Positions 35,730-46,499 of a stretch of 64,000 nucleotides of DNA are shown here, one piece after another. The position numbers and the translations under genes were made by a program. The notes beneath the pieces are model-generated. The model was not told where the DNA came from. It saw nothing but the letters and a program-made list of their open reading frames with translations, and searched no databases. The DNA lies in the NCBI RefSeq assembly GCF_048773025.1, contig NC_133541.1, positions 113,057,912-113,121,911 of the forward strand, written 5' to 3'. The DNA is from Camelus bactrianus. Taxonomy: Eukaryota > Chordata > Mammalia > Artiodactyla > Camelidae. Position 1 is the stretch's first letter; the number at the start of each line of letters is the position of its first letter.

Positions 35730-36599
35730 AAAAAAGTGAAAAGACAACCTACAGAACAGGAGATGTATTTTTCAATCATATATCTGAAAAGAAATTAACA
35801 TCCAGAATATATAAAGAATATATATAAAGAATTACAACTCCACAACAAAAAGACAATCTCAATTTTAAAATGGGAAAAGGACTTGAATAGAGAATTCTTC
35901 AAAGGAGATAGACAAATGACCAATAAGCATATAAAAACAGGCTCACCAGCATTAGTCATTAATGAAATTCAAATCAAAACCAAGAGATACCACTTCATAC
36001 CTACCAGAACGACTAAGTTGTCTTTTTAACAAAGGGAAATAACAAGCGTTCGGGAGGCTGCACAACAATTAGAACTCTTGAACATTGGTGGTGGGAACAG
36101 AAAATGGTGTAGCCACTGTGGAAGACCACCTAGCAGCTCCTCAAAAAGCAGAACAGAATTACCATATGATCCAGCAACGTCATCTTAGGCATAAACCCCC
36201 CAAAATCTTAAGCAACGACTTTAACAGATACTTATACACCAATGTTCATTCCAGCATTGTTCGTAGTAGCCAAAAATGTAGAAACAACCCAACTGTCCAT
36301 CAACAGATGAATGCATGAACAAAAGGACAAATACCATATGATTCCACTTACATGAAATATCTCGAATAGGCAAATTCATGGACAGAAAGTAGAATGGTGA
36401 TTGCCAAGGGCTGAGGGACGGCGGGATGGGGAGTTACTGCTTAATGATTAGAGTTTCTGTTTGGGATGATGAAAAGGTTTTGGAAATAGATAATGGTGAT
36501 GGTTGTACAACATTGTGAATGTAAGGGATATCACTGAACTGTACACATAAAATGGATAAAATGGCAAATTTTGTTACATGTGTATTACCACAATTAAAA

Positions 36600-37560
36600 A
36601 AAAAAAAGCTAGAAACCAGAGCATTTTTCTTATCTTCTTCATCATTTGGTGGGGGTGGAAACCCCCACAATGAGCCAAAATATATAAGATGGGTTTAAAA
36701 CCCAAATAGAAAGTAACCCAGGATATATCCTAGGGGCAATAAACACTCAATGCATTGTCTGCATTCCACATTCCTGGTATTTTTAAATCAGGATTCAAGT
36801 TGAAAATGGTGCCCTTGCCATGCTCCAAGATTCTCCATCATACTGGAAATCCAACGGGGTGGCTGGTACCAAAGACATAAATGAGAGGCAGGAGAGGACA
36901 GCAAATGACAACCCTGAACAGGTGTACAGAAGCCACAACAGTGAGCCAGCATCACCTTGGAAGAATTTAGGATGGAAAACAGAATTCAGCCGGAGCCAAT
37001 CCTCAGGGGTGCTGGACAAAAAGAGCTGTGAACTGGGACCAACAGCTGAGATTAAGAACCACAGACAGAGTGGGCAGTGCCCTGGGGTTGACCGTGATGG
37101 ACCAAGAGCAAGCAAAATCAGAGCTGAGCACAGGGCTCAAAGACAACGATAAATCAGGGTCAGAGTGTAGAAGAGCGTGGTAAGACAGAGGGGTGAGGAA
37201 TCGGGATGGCTAATAAGAGCGCTGTTTGAACGTGAGCCTCTGAGCCACCCTCAGAGGGTCTGCTGCCCCTGCTTCACATCTCCACCCACTGAGGCTATAG
37301 AGAACCCAAGTAGTAGGACCCTATTCCTGACTCAATGAAGCAGCATCTTTTCAGGGTTGGACCCAGGGATGTGCATTTTGCCACGTTCCCAGATGGCGCT
37401 TAGACCCTCTAGAGTATGAGAACTGCAGATCGAGGGATATTCACGTGTATCCTGCGATATATAGGACAGCCCCAGTTTCGGCTTTCCAGTTCTCCCAGCG
37501 CACAGGCTCTGACCTCACCGGGGGACCATGCAGGTCCCGCCAGCAAGGTTCAATAAACAG
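36600..37560. other. Intergenic, little recognised
   Basis: 37300-37440 may be a decayed MER5-type hAT piece (GGGATGTGCATTTTGCCACG, TTCCCAGATGGCGCTTAGAC). No exon supported. Confidence 0.3.
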
Positions 37561-37567
37561 GCTCTGA

Positions 37568-37741
37568 GTGGGGAGGGTGTAGCTCAGGGGTAGAGCGCAT
37601 GCATGCACAAGGGCCTGGGTTCCATCCCCAGGACCTCCACTAAAAATAAATTAATTAATTAATTAATTAATTAATTAATTAATTAATTAATTAAACCAAC
37701 CTAATTACTTCTCTCCCCCAACCAAAAAACTAAATAAATAA
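37568..37741 (+). mobile_element. Camelid tRNA-derived SINE (Vic-1 type) with expanded tail
   Basis: Head GTAGCTCAGGGGTAGAGCGC and GGTTCCATCCCC, tail CCAACCTAATTACTTC. Target-site duplications AATAAACAGGCTCTGA (37552-37567) and AATAAACAGACTCTGA (37742-37757) match 15 of 16, so it is young. Confidence 0.96.
37651..37694 (+). repeat. (TTAA)11 microsatellite in SINE tail
   Basis: Eleven perfect TTAA units where related SINEs have a few TAAATAAA units; a tail that became a tetranucleotide microsatellite. Confidence 0.97.
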
Positions 37742-37814
37742 AATAAACAGACTCTGAACTGGCTGGGGCTGGGGCTGGAACCCCTCCCCCGTGCCGGTGC
37801 GTTCCAGGCACTGC

Positions 37815-37985
37815 TACACTGAATGCTGACTTGCGAGGAGGGCCCCATTTTTAGTCCCAGTTTACAGATGATGGAGCTGAGACTGAGAGAAGCCAAGTGG
37901 CTTGTCCTGGACCACCTGGCCGGGCAACAGCAGCTTCAGGTCCTGGACCAGTTTGACTCCAAGACTTGTGCTCTTTCCATATTGC
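37815..37985 (+). repeat. MIR SINE
   Basis: CAGTTTACAGATGATGGAGC, GAGACTGAGAGAAGCCAAGT, GTTTGACTCCAAGACTTGTG follow the MIR core and 3' part. Confidence 0.7.
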
Positions 37986-38904
37986 CAACGTCCTGCCAAG
38001 TTTTCCAACAATCGTTTTAAAAAGGTGGTTGGGGGGTGCGGTGGAAGAGGAGATTGTACCACAAGTTGATGGTGAGTCTTTGGATAATTAAAAGCTCTTT
38101 TCACCGCAGCACGCTCAGGGCATTATGGGGAAGGCAGCCTCCGTGGTCTTTTCTCGTCATCTTGATGCCCCAGCGGGGAGGTATTGTCAGGAAGTGTAAT
38201 CTCATTCTGGCCTTTTTTTTTTTTTTTAATTCCATGTCCGTGAAGAAGGGTCTGAGATTAAGTTTGGGAAGAGATTGAAAACCAAAGCTCAGAGGAACAG
38301 ATTAAATTGAGGCAGAGATATCCTGAATCAGGAGGAAAAAAAAAAAAAGATAGGACTTTTTTGATGGAGCTGCTGAAGGAAGATAAGATGCTGAAGGCAT
38401 CTCAGAGGGAAGAGGGGGGGAGGGAAAGAGCAGAGTGGAGGGAAGAGAGATAAACGGGTGGAGAGCAGAGATAAGGGCCGGGCCAGGGAGGAGGACGCAG
38501 GACTGGGGTTCTCCACGGGAGAGGGGGCCAGGCCACTTCCTTTCTCTTTCTCTTTTATTTAGGTTTCTCAGGGTCCATTTTAAAAGGGAGGGCGAGGCTA
38601 TATTTATAATATATATTCAATATTTGATCCTGATCCTTCAATCTCTGTGCCTGAATATAGAGCCTCATTTGGTGGTAAATCTAAATTTGAGTCTCTTCAA
38701 GAATGTGAGACCCAGGCCCGAAGCCCCGCCTGGCCTCGTGTTCTTTACATGCCCCTCCTCCATCTCCAGGTTGGTCGTTAGCAGACACAGGCAGAGGGAA
38801 CACCTGATTTTACTATGGTGATTAGGGGGGACCAATAACCCCCAGCTGAGTAGGATAGCATTCAATTAGGATAATCATTGCAAGATCATGAAGGTACTTC
38901 ATAT

Positions 38905-39150
38905 GCCAGGCGGGGCCAGAGCACAGAGGTGAAGTCCCCGGGCTTTGAAGCTACTCCAGAGTCTGAATCCCAGCTCTCCAGCAGATGAGCTCCTTTGTGT
39001 CTGAGCTTCCATTTCCTCATGGATAAAATTGGCAGCTTCCTCATAGAGAGATTGCTACGATTAAATAACATAATGCATTTCAAGTGCTTAGGATAGTGCC
39101 TGGCACACAGAAGTGCTCCAATCACGTTAGTGATGACTGCTAGCCTTGTT
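38905..39150 (+). repeat. MIR SINE
   Basis: CCCGGGCTTTGAAGCTACTC, CCATTTCCTCATGGATAAAA, GATAGTGCCTGGCACACAGA: a good MIR match. Confidence 0.85.
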
Positions 39151-39269
39151 ATTGGGTCCAGGTGCAAAGCTGGGTGCCCATGGTAGGCACCGCATGAAGA
39201 TGATACTGACTCCATTGGATTGAGGAATCAGGATGTTTGATTCTAGAACTGTCTCGCACACGATGAGGA

Positions 39270-39400
39270 GAACCAGACTGTCACTTTACCTCTCTGTGCT
39301 TCCATTTTCTTCCTTTATAAAATGGAGACATGCCCTTAAATGCTTAGAAAATTCTGAAGCAGCACAGAAATACAGAGGTGATTATTTCCGTTACTCTAAC
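39270..39400 (+). repeat. MIR fragment next to the solo LTR
   Basis: CACTTTACCTCTCTGTGCTT and TTCCTTTATAAAATGGAGAC are MIR text, ending where the LTR starts. Confidence 0.6.
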
Positions 39401-40018
39401 TGAGACAGGAGGGAAGGGGGCAGGCCACAGCCACTCAAGGAATGACAGCAGTTTAACACCAAAATGGTGGAAGGTTCACCTCCTAGTGGGCCTTAAGGAT
39501 TAAGAAGTTTAACTTCTAGTAGACCCTGAGCTTCATTATATGCTCATTTTAACAGCGTGATCAAATAACATGCCCTCAGGCACCACAACAGCCCCAAGGC
39601 TAACAGCAAAAGGCCAAAGAATGGGCAGTGGCCCAATCCCTGGGAATCCCCGCCCCTTCCCCAGGGCAGTTGGATTGATCCCACCCATAGGCCTGTGAAG
39701 CTACTGAGACCATAAAAAGTGACAACACCACGCCTAGTGGCCCTCTGCGCTTTTTCTCCCCCTTTGGAGACAGCCCGCAGTCTGTCTCTGGAGTGTTTAC
39801 CTACTTTTTAATTGAGCACCCAATTCCCACACCTCTTTCCTTGCCTTTCTCTCGCCTTACACTCTATGCAGTGTGCATCTCTCTAAATAAATCTACCTTA
39901 ACTCAACAGTGGCTCGCACTTGAATTCTTTCCTGCATGAAGCCAAGGACCCACACTCGGCAGGGCACGTCCCAGGGCCTCAACCGAGACCTGGGACTCGG
40001 CCCTCCTCACGCCCGACA
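39401..40018 (+). mobile_element. Solo LTR of an endogenous retrovirus (probably class I)
   Basis: About 620 bp with LTR architecture: TG start, TATA-like CATAAAAAGT at 39711, R region, AATAAA at 39896-39901, U5 ending near CGACA. No internal region adjoins it. Blocks shared with 28070-28270 show a dispersed family. Good preservation suggests a moderately young age, within artiodactyl history. Exact ends and target duplication are uncertain. Confidence 0.65.
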
Positions 40019-40539
40019 TCCGTTTTTCCTGCATCATAACATTGCACTTTTACCAAGCTGACAACCCTTGCTGAGCTTATAACATTCCACTGCAGCCCAT
40101 AATTTTTGCTCTAATTTACCTTCGCTTCCTGGGGCTGAATATTTCCACCTCCTTCCTCCGTTGACTCCAGACCCTTGTATCAAAGGCATCATTCCACAGC
40201 TTCAAGGAGGTGTGCATGCAGAATTCCAAACTTTCATTCTTTTTTAGCCATTCTTTTTGCCTCTCAGGTACATTAGAAATGATTCAAATTTCTGGATTAT
40301 GCATTTAGCATCATGAAGATGAAAATGGCTTTGTAGACCGTAAGCTGTCTGGGAACAGGGACCAGGACTGTCTAGGTGCTTTACATCGGCACCCAACAGG
40401 GCCCTTTGGCATGTAGGGGACACCCAATAAGCTTTGGTTGCACGAGTGAACATGGTAGAAATTAAGATTGTTCGCCCAACAGCCATTCCCAGTTTCTTCC
40501 GTGTTGATTGATCCTAAGTTTTGGCTGAATGGCAAAGTG

Positions 40540-40920
40540 CACAGCCCAGGCAGGAACTGAGTAACAAATGGTGTAACTTAGTCCCAGATAGCTCATTACC
40601 CCCTTACCAAAGGATGGGCCTGTGACCCAGTGAAATACATGGCCAATGAAATACATGGGGAAGTCCTCAGGTAACTACTATGAAATATTTCCCTTCTAGA
40701 GAAAAGAGAACAGTCCTATTAGGGAATAAGTCCCATTTGCCATCTACCTTCTTCCATCCTGCTTGGGATGCTTTTGTGTGAGGCACAGCACTGTGGCAGC
40801 CATCTTGCAACCATGAGGGAAGAGGTAAGAAAGTCACAGAATCGCTAGTATCTCACTGGCAACTAAAGAACATCACTCCCCATCTGGCTTTACAAGGACT
40901 GAGTTGTCAGCCACCACAGC
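40540..40920 (+). mobile_element. Ancient LTR-like repeat, family uncertain
   Basis: GGATGGGCCTGTGACCCAGT, GGCAGCCATCTTGCAACCAT and nearby text resemble the repeat at 9700-10070. Confidence 0.35.
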
Positions 40921-41339
40921 TGCTGACCTTCAACACACCCTGAAAGACGTTCAGGGTGGAGATCAGTAATGAGGTGCTCTGTGCTCTGGGAAAACTGGCA
41001 GATCAGGCCTTCAGATAGTTAGCAGGAGAACATTTTTCTGAACCTGGATTCTTGCATCTTCGCATACTTAGAAAAACACTGAAACCATCAACCAAGACTC
41101 CTGTTCCTCGTGACTAGCAGTGACCTTCTACAGAGATGTGTGCATGGTGGAACGTACTCCCTGTGCCAAATTCATATAAATACTGGGTCTCCCATTATAC
41201 GTAGGTACCAGAGGCCAGACAGTTGCCTTTTTACCAAGTTCCTTGCTCTGCAGCAGAGCTTTCCATTTAACCAATCCTTCATGTTTCTCTTAGAATCTTA
41301 GTGCCATCTCCTCATTATCCCTCTGAAATCTCTGAACAG

Positions 41340-41640
41340 ATTAATAGCACCACCTTGACACCCCTAGTCGTTCCTTCTCTGTTTATCTTTTCTGTTTTTT
41401 CATTATCGCTTGCCACAGACCAAATATTATCTCTTGGTTTTTAATTACTTTAATGGGCCTCGTCCATCGTAATTGGGACATTTAGGTCATTATCTTGTCT
41501 CCTCAGATCTTCCTGAGCAATTTTATTGATCGTTTCTCGGAGCAAAATCATGTGGGGGTATTAGACCCACATAAACTTGTAACTTAGGCCAAGAGTTATC
41601 CTGATTAATTAGCAACATTACTTTCTGGTGCAAAGCTGCC
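41340..41640. promoter_or_regulatory. AT-rich homeobox-motif block, possible conserved non-coding element
   Basis: This non-repeat stretch has several homeodomain-type cores (TTTTAATTAC, TTTAATGGG, CGTAATTGG, GATTAATTAGC) and no transposon resemblance that I can see. It lies about 6 kb downstream of the TIMD4 stop. Conservation cannot be tested here. Confidence 0.2.
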
Positions 41641-41654
41641 CTCCCTTTAGAACG

Positions 41655-41829
41655 TGGGCTTGCAAACAGGGCTGCATATTAGAATTACGTGAGGTGCTTT
41701 AAAAACTCCTGAAGCCTAGGTCTTCCCCTGCCAATTAAAGCAGGAGCTCAGAGGGGAGGCCAGTGTCAGGATTTTTTAGGTTCCCCATGTGATTCTCATG
41801 TACAGCCAAGTTTAAAAATCAATGCTTTA
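41655..41829. mobile_element. hAT-Charlie MER5-type element
   Basis: GGGCTGCATATTAGAATTAC, GTGAGGTGCTTTAAAAACTC, TTCCCCATGTGATTCTCATG, ending at the L1 target site. Confidence 0.75.
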
Positions 41830-42227
41830 GGAACTAGGGATGATCATACTAAGCGAAGTCAGACAGAGAAAGACAAATATCATATGATATCAGTTATATA
41901 TGGAATCTAAAAAAAAAAAAAATGACACAAATGAACTTATTTAAAAAACAGAAACAGACTCACAGACATAGAAAACAAACTTATGGTTGCCAAAGGGGAA
42001 GGGGGATGGGGAGGGATAAATTAGGAGTTTGAGGTGAGCAGATCCTAACTACTACGTATAAAACAGATAAACAACACAGTCCTACTGTGAAGCACAGGGA
42101 ACTATATTCAATAGCTTGTAATAAACTATAATGAAAAAGAATATACATATATATGCACAACTGAATCACTATGTTGTACACCAGAAACTAACAACATTGT
42201 AAATCAACTATACTTCAATTAAGAAAC
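41830..42227 (+). mobile_element. L1 3' end with target-site duplication
   Basis: Starts at the end of ORF2/UTR (GATGATCATACTAAGCGAAG), passes ACAGAAACAGACTCACAGAC and ends GTAAATCAACTATACTTCAA plus A-rich tail. Flanks AAAAATCAATGCTTTA (41814-41829) and AAAAATCAACACTTTA (42228-42243) match 14 of 16. Confidence 0.93.
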
Positions 42228-42245
42228 AAAAATCAACACTTTAAA

Positions 42246-42412
42246 CCAGCACTTTTCAATCTTTAATGTGCATAGGAATCACACAGAGACCGTGTTTAAA
42301 TGCAGATTCTGAGGGTCTGGGGTTGGGGACAAAGAGTGCATTTCTAACAAACTCCCGGGTGATGACAATACCGGTCTGAGCCCCACATTTTGCGTAGCAA
42401 GGGTGTAGAATC
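42246..42412. mobile_element. hAT-Charlie MER5-type element
   Basis: CAGCACTTTTCAATCTTTAA, TAGGAATCACACAGAGACCG, TTTCTAACAAACTCCCGGGT match the MER5-type order. Confidence 0.7.
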
Positions 42413-42419
42413 CAGATTT

Positions 42420-43785
42420 AGAAGTCTGTTCTAATGCTGGAGCTGAAATTAAATTCCCCTTGGGTCCAATTGCAAAGTCACAGAAAAAAATATATATTCC
42501 CTGCAAAAAATTCAAGAGCAGGGGCTGGGAATGAAAGGACTCAAGGGTTGTTTGCAATTTCTGATTTAGCTATGGCCTTGGGTCAACAAACCATCCCAGT
42601 TTGTCAGGGACTGAGGGGGTTCCCACGTGCAAGGATTTTGAGTTTTATAACTGGGACGAGTTGGTCACCCTAGTTTAGGGTGGCGTTCCTAGAAGAGCAA
42701 TGGGAAAGTTGTGCACCCCCGCATTCTGGTTCCTCTCTCTGGGAGCAGGAGCCCACCATAGAGTCAAGTGTGCACTGGGAGAAATAACTTAAGGAAAAGA
42801 AGTGTTGAGTTGCATGTCCAAAGAGAACTTAAAGAAGGTGACTTCAAAAGAGCAAATAATCAGGTGGACCCAGGTGGAGTTAGAAAATTTCAAGGACAAG
42901 GTTATGACACAGCCATAGAGGTGAGTCCCAGGTACACGGTTTAGGTCTCTGCGCGAGCAAGGATTTGCAGCCTGGGCTCTCATTCCCCCTCTCCGGGCCT
43001 CAGCTTCATCAGCTAAGAAATTCGGGAGTTGAATTGAAGGATGTGTAGGGTCTTTCCTGCCCCCCTCCCCTTCCCCGTACTCCTTATGCAGCACGGGTAA
43101 ATCTACAACCACAGAAGAGCAGCTTTCAGTGCAATGAGAAAGTGAACCCACCTTCTGTTTTCCGAGCAGCCATCTCCAGGGCTCCCCAGGCTCCTTCAGG
43201 ACGGCATTAGCATTCATCTTACTCGGAAACACTTCCCTTTGCTGTTCTTTGATGCTTGGAGAGTTGAGAACTCATGGTGCTTTTCTTTTTTTTTAAAGAC
43301 TGTAATGTGTTTACAAATCTAAATGAAACTCTATATTTCAGACCCAGCCTTGTGGTTACAAGTGGCTTCCTCCTTTGGCTCTTGCCTTCACCCAGAGAAC
43401 CCAAGCAAGTCTCAACTTTCTTTGGAGAGACAAAAAGCCTCCCCAGCCACCCACTGCCAGATTCCTGTTAACCTTTCATTAAGCCTGCTGACAGCTGGCT
43501 CCAGCTCTTCACGAGTTAGTTCAACACAGGCCCATTTCAATAGGTCCCACCTGGCTTCATTAAGATTCCTGCCAGCTTCTCCACTAGCAGCTTCCTCGGC
43601 AAATGCAAATAAGATTCCGAGTAAATAAGCTGGGGACAAGGGAAGATTGAGCTATAAAGGGGTTGGCGTGGGAGAACCAACAAAACGCTCAGGATGCCGT
43701 GGATCTGGGCAAACTAAAACCTATTGCAGATCCACGCGGATCAGGGTTTCAGTTCCACGTACACGAAGACTTCAAGGACTGTCCT
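42420..43785. other. Intergenic, nothing recognised
   Basis: No supported exon or repeat; reading frames here lack splice and homology support. Confidence 0.4.
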
Positions 43786-43789
43786 CACT

Positions 43790-44010
43790 GTAAAGTCCAC
43801 GGTCGTGGTTAAGAGCATGGAGTTCTTCAGGCCTGGTTCCAGACCGGGCTCTGTCACCAGGGGGTGAACTACGTGACCGTAAGCAGGTTGTTTCCACTAT
43901 CTCCATTTCTGTTTTCTAGGGAATAATAGACCTGATTCACCGGGCTGATGGGAGGATTCAATGAGAAATTGCCTTGGACACACTTAGAACACCCAGAAAG
44001 CAGCAAATGC
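43790..44010 (+). repeat. MIR SINE
   Basis: GGTTAAGAGCATGGAGTTCT, CAGACCGGGCTCTGTCACCA, GGGAGGATTCAATGAGAAAT: typical MIR order. Confidence 0.8.
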
Positions 44011-44019
44011 TCCTTATAG

Positions 44020-44925
44020 ATTGGATGGTTATCTATTTCATTTGGCCTAGAAAGGCCAAGGTCGAGGGGACAGAATTAGGTTGCTCTAAGTCCTCCAGGT
44101 CTGATTGTGGTTCCACCACGTAAGTATCAGCTGTAAGAGCCACGTCTCCATCAAGTCCTTCCTTGTGGAAATGGAAACACAACAACACAACATGGACTCC
44201 ATGCTATTGCATTTCTCACGTGTGTTTTGTCTCGTTTAGGTTTTTAAGCTCCTTAAGGGAAGTGGTTCTTCTGCCACCCACCCCTGCTGCCCCACAGATA
44301 CTGGAAGTAGTCTGTCCTCAGCTACCAATTCATCCTGATTGCACAAGGAGGGAAAAAGGACCAACTACCCAACAGCCTCCTGTGATCAAGGAGCCTCAGT
44401 ACAGGAGCTGTGTGTTTATTAACTCATCGTTTTGTGAATCCCACCCCCCACTGCCTAGATCTTTGAGTCTCAAACTGGCTGCTGTGTTCTGGTCCGGGGC
44501 CATGGTTTGCTTGCCTAGGATACCATTTCACTACTGTGAATGTTCGTGCCTGTAAGTGGAAACACACACATTCCAAGGACCACATCCCTCCCCACTGCTT
44601 CGCTCCTCTGCATCAGCTGCCTGGCCTCTGAGTTTGCCACCCCAGCCTGAGGCAGAGCCCACCTCCCCCACCCCCCCCCCCCAGCCCACAGGTGGAAATC
44701 GGGAGCGGGGAATCTCACACCTGCATTCAGAAGATCCCTCTGCTGCAGCGTGGAGAAGCTATCGTAGAAGTGCAAGCAGAAAGGGATGCCAGCTTAACCT
44801 AGGTCTGACAAAGACTTCCACTGGGACCAGGTGCAAACACCCGCCCCTCCACGTGGCCACGCCCACCACCGCAGAGCCTCGCTTCAGGGAGAGTCTTTTC
44901 TTAAAATCTCAATCCCCCTGTGAGG
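44020..44925. other. Intergenic; C-run near 44670
   Basis: Contains a C13 run with flanking C-tracts around 44663-44683 (a minus-strand G4-prone site). Nothing else supported. Confidence 0.4.
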
Positions 44926-44934
44926 CGTTATTAT

Positions 44935-45110
44935 GCTGCAATTGTTCTCAAACTCTAACGTGCACAATCACCTGGAAAGCTCCTTAAAACACAGATTGCT
45001 GGGCTGTTTCAGAGCCAGTAGGTGTGGGGCGGGGACGAGAATTTACAGGACTGACAAATTTCAGGTGTTGACCAATCTGCTGCTGCCGGTCTGAAGGGCA
45101 TCGTTTGAGA
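44935..45110. mobile_element. hAT-Charlie MER5-type element
   Basis: TTGTTCTCAAACTCTAACGT, CAATCACCTGGAAAGCTCCT, TTAAAACACAGATTGCTGGG match the left half well. Confidence 0.75.
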
Positions 45111-45125
45111 CCCCCAAAGCTACAG

Positions 45126-45308
45126 CAGTGGTTCTCAGCCCTGGTTGCACGTTAGAACCACTTGGAGCGTTAAAAAAAAAAAAAAATCAGGTAAATCAGA
45201 TGTCTAGGCCACACCCCAGATGGATTACAAAAGGATAGGACTCAGAAATTGGTATTTTAAAACACTCTCCAGTTAATTGCAATGTTCAGCTCAGGTTGAG
45301 AACTATAG
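45126..45308 (+). mobile_element. MER5A (hAT-Charlie)
   Basis: Starts with the terminal repeat CAGTGGTTCTCAGCCCTGGT and ends with its complement form CTCAGGTTGAGAACTATAG. The middle (ATTGGTATTTTAAAACACTC) fits MER5A. Confidence 0.9.
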
Positions 45309-45994
45309 AGGTTTGTAGAGGCCATTGCCGGTTCTAAAATACTGCAACTACTCACTTAAATGTTTCTTAATCTGACCAAGGAGTTGCAATACTATACTTG
45401 GGAAAAGATTGAAGATGGGCCGTTTGCAAAAGAGAAGAATACTCACTGAGCAGAAATGCTCTGTTCACGAGGTATTGGCTGTCTTCTTTTTCTAGTCAGA
45501 CTCAAGTTCGTGGGGACATTGATGGTGGTGGTTGGGAAGACGGGCGGGGAGCATGAGCAAATTTCGGCGTGTCTCACTCACTCACAAAGAGTAGAATCTG
45601 ACTATCTAGACAAGGGCACCTCGTCCCACTCCATTTTCCAGATGGGGACACTGAGGCCCTGCACCTGGCTCTAGAACCATCCACCACCACTAGCCCCTAC
45701 CCCCAGTTTCTAAATTTCAACTTTGTATGCTGGTCAAGCCATTTCTGGAATTTAAATTAACATAGAGGAGAAAGCCAAGCCAAGCCAAAAATAAAAAAAA
45801 GTGCTGCTAATTGTTTCCTTCATTAGGCCAAACCTGCCACGCCACTCAGCACAGAAAGAGTGAGTGTGAATGAAAAATACTACAAACCATATCAGCAAAC
45901 ATAGAATGCTTAAACCACCAAATCATCAGTGGCTACCACCACACCCCCAGTGAAGACAAGCCTGCAGCCCGGCCTCTGCAGCCACTCACAGTGG

Positions 45995-46344
45995 TGCACC
46001 CTGAGCGGACTCAGAATAAGAAAGGGCAGGACACTGGCCCTAGCTAGCTAGGTGCTTGTCAAAGGAATGAATTCAATGAGCCCAAATGTTTGCTTCCTCC
46101 CATACATAGAAAAGCCCTAAATTCTTTAACTTGAGATGCCTGGTTTTCTTTAGATAACAAGTAATCTTTTATTGTTCCAACTACCTGGTCTTTGTTGTAA
46201 AACTCCTATATATCCTGGCTCCTCCCCTACCTCTTCAGAGCAGTCCCTCAGAGCCATCTGAGAGGCTGTCATCCCAGCGGGTTGTCCTCCCGCAAATAAA
46301 ACATAACTCTCAACTTTTAGGCTGTGCATTTATTTCAGTCGACA
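45995..46344 (+). mobile_element. Solo LTR of an artiodactyl endogenous retrovirus
   Basis: About 350 bp from TGCACCCTGAGCGGACTCAG to TTATTTCAGTCGACA, with TATA-like TATATATCC at 46206 and AATAAA at 46295-46300. It has no adjoining internal region, so it is a solo LTR. The family is common in artiodactyls; I cannot fix its Repbase name. It lies 1.4 kb beyond the TIMD4 stop, opposite in orientation. Confidence 0.65.
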
Positions 46345-46409
46345 TGAGGCAGAAGGCATGCTGCCCTGGGCAGGTGTTTCCCAAGTGTTCAAGTGACGGG
46401 GATTTTTTG

Positions 46410-46410
<1 letters not shown>

Positions 46411-46460
<50 letters not shown>
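46411..46460 (+). repeat. (ATT)n microsatellite
   Basis: About 16 uninterrupted ATT units, following a short T-run. Confidence 0.97.
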
Positions 46461-46463
<3 letters not shown>

Positions 46464-46499
46464 GCTGGATCTGTATGAACTAACAGTTCAAGGAATCTA

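Larger units (their letters stand above)
34545..36600 (+). mobile_element. Older L1 (ORF2 end and 3' UTR), split by later L1 insertions
   Basis: Left part: GATAGTTTCTTCAACAGATA, GCACTGGGACCACTGGATTT, up to ACACTAAGGTAACAAACAAC. Right part: AAAGTGAAAAGACAACCTAC, CAAATCATATATCTG-like, AATCAAAACCAAGAGATACC, then an A-rich end near 36600. Both parts are collinear in one L1; the gap is filled by younger pieces (34864-35590, ~35634-35652, 35684-35729). Confidence 0.75.
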
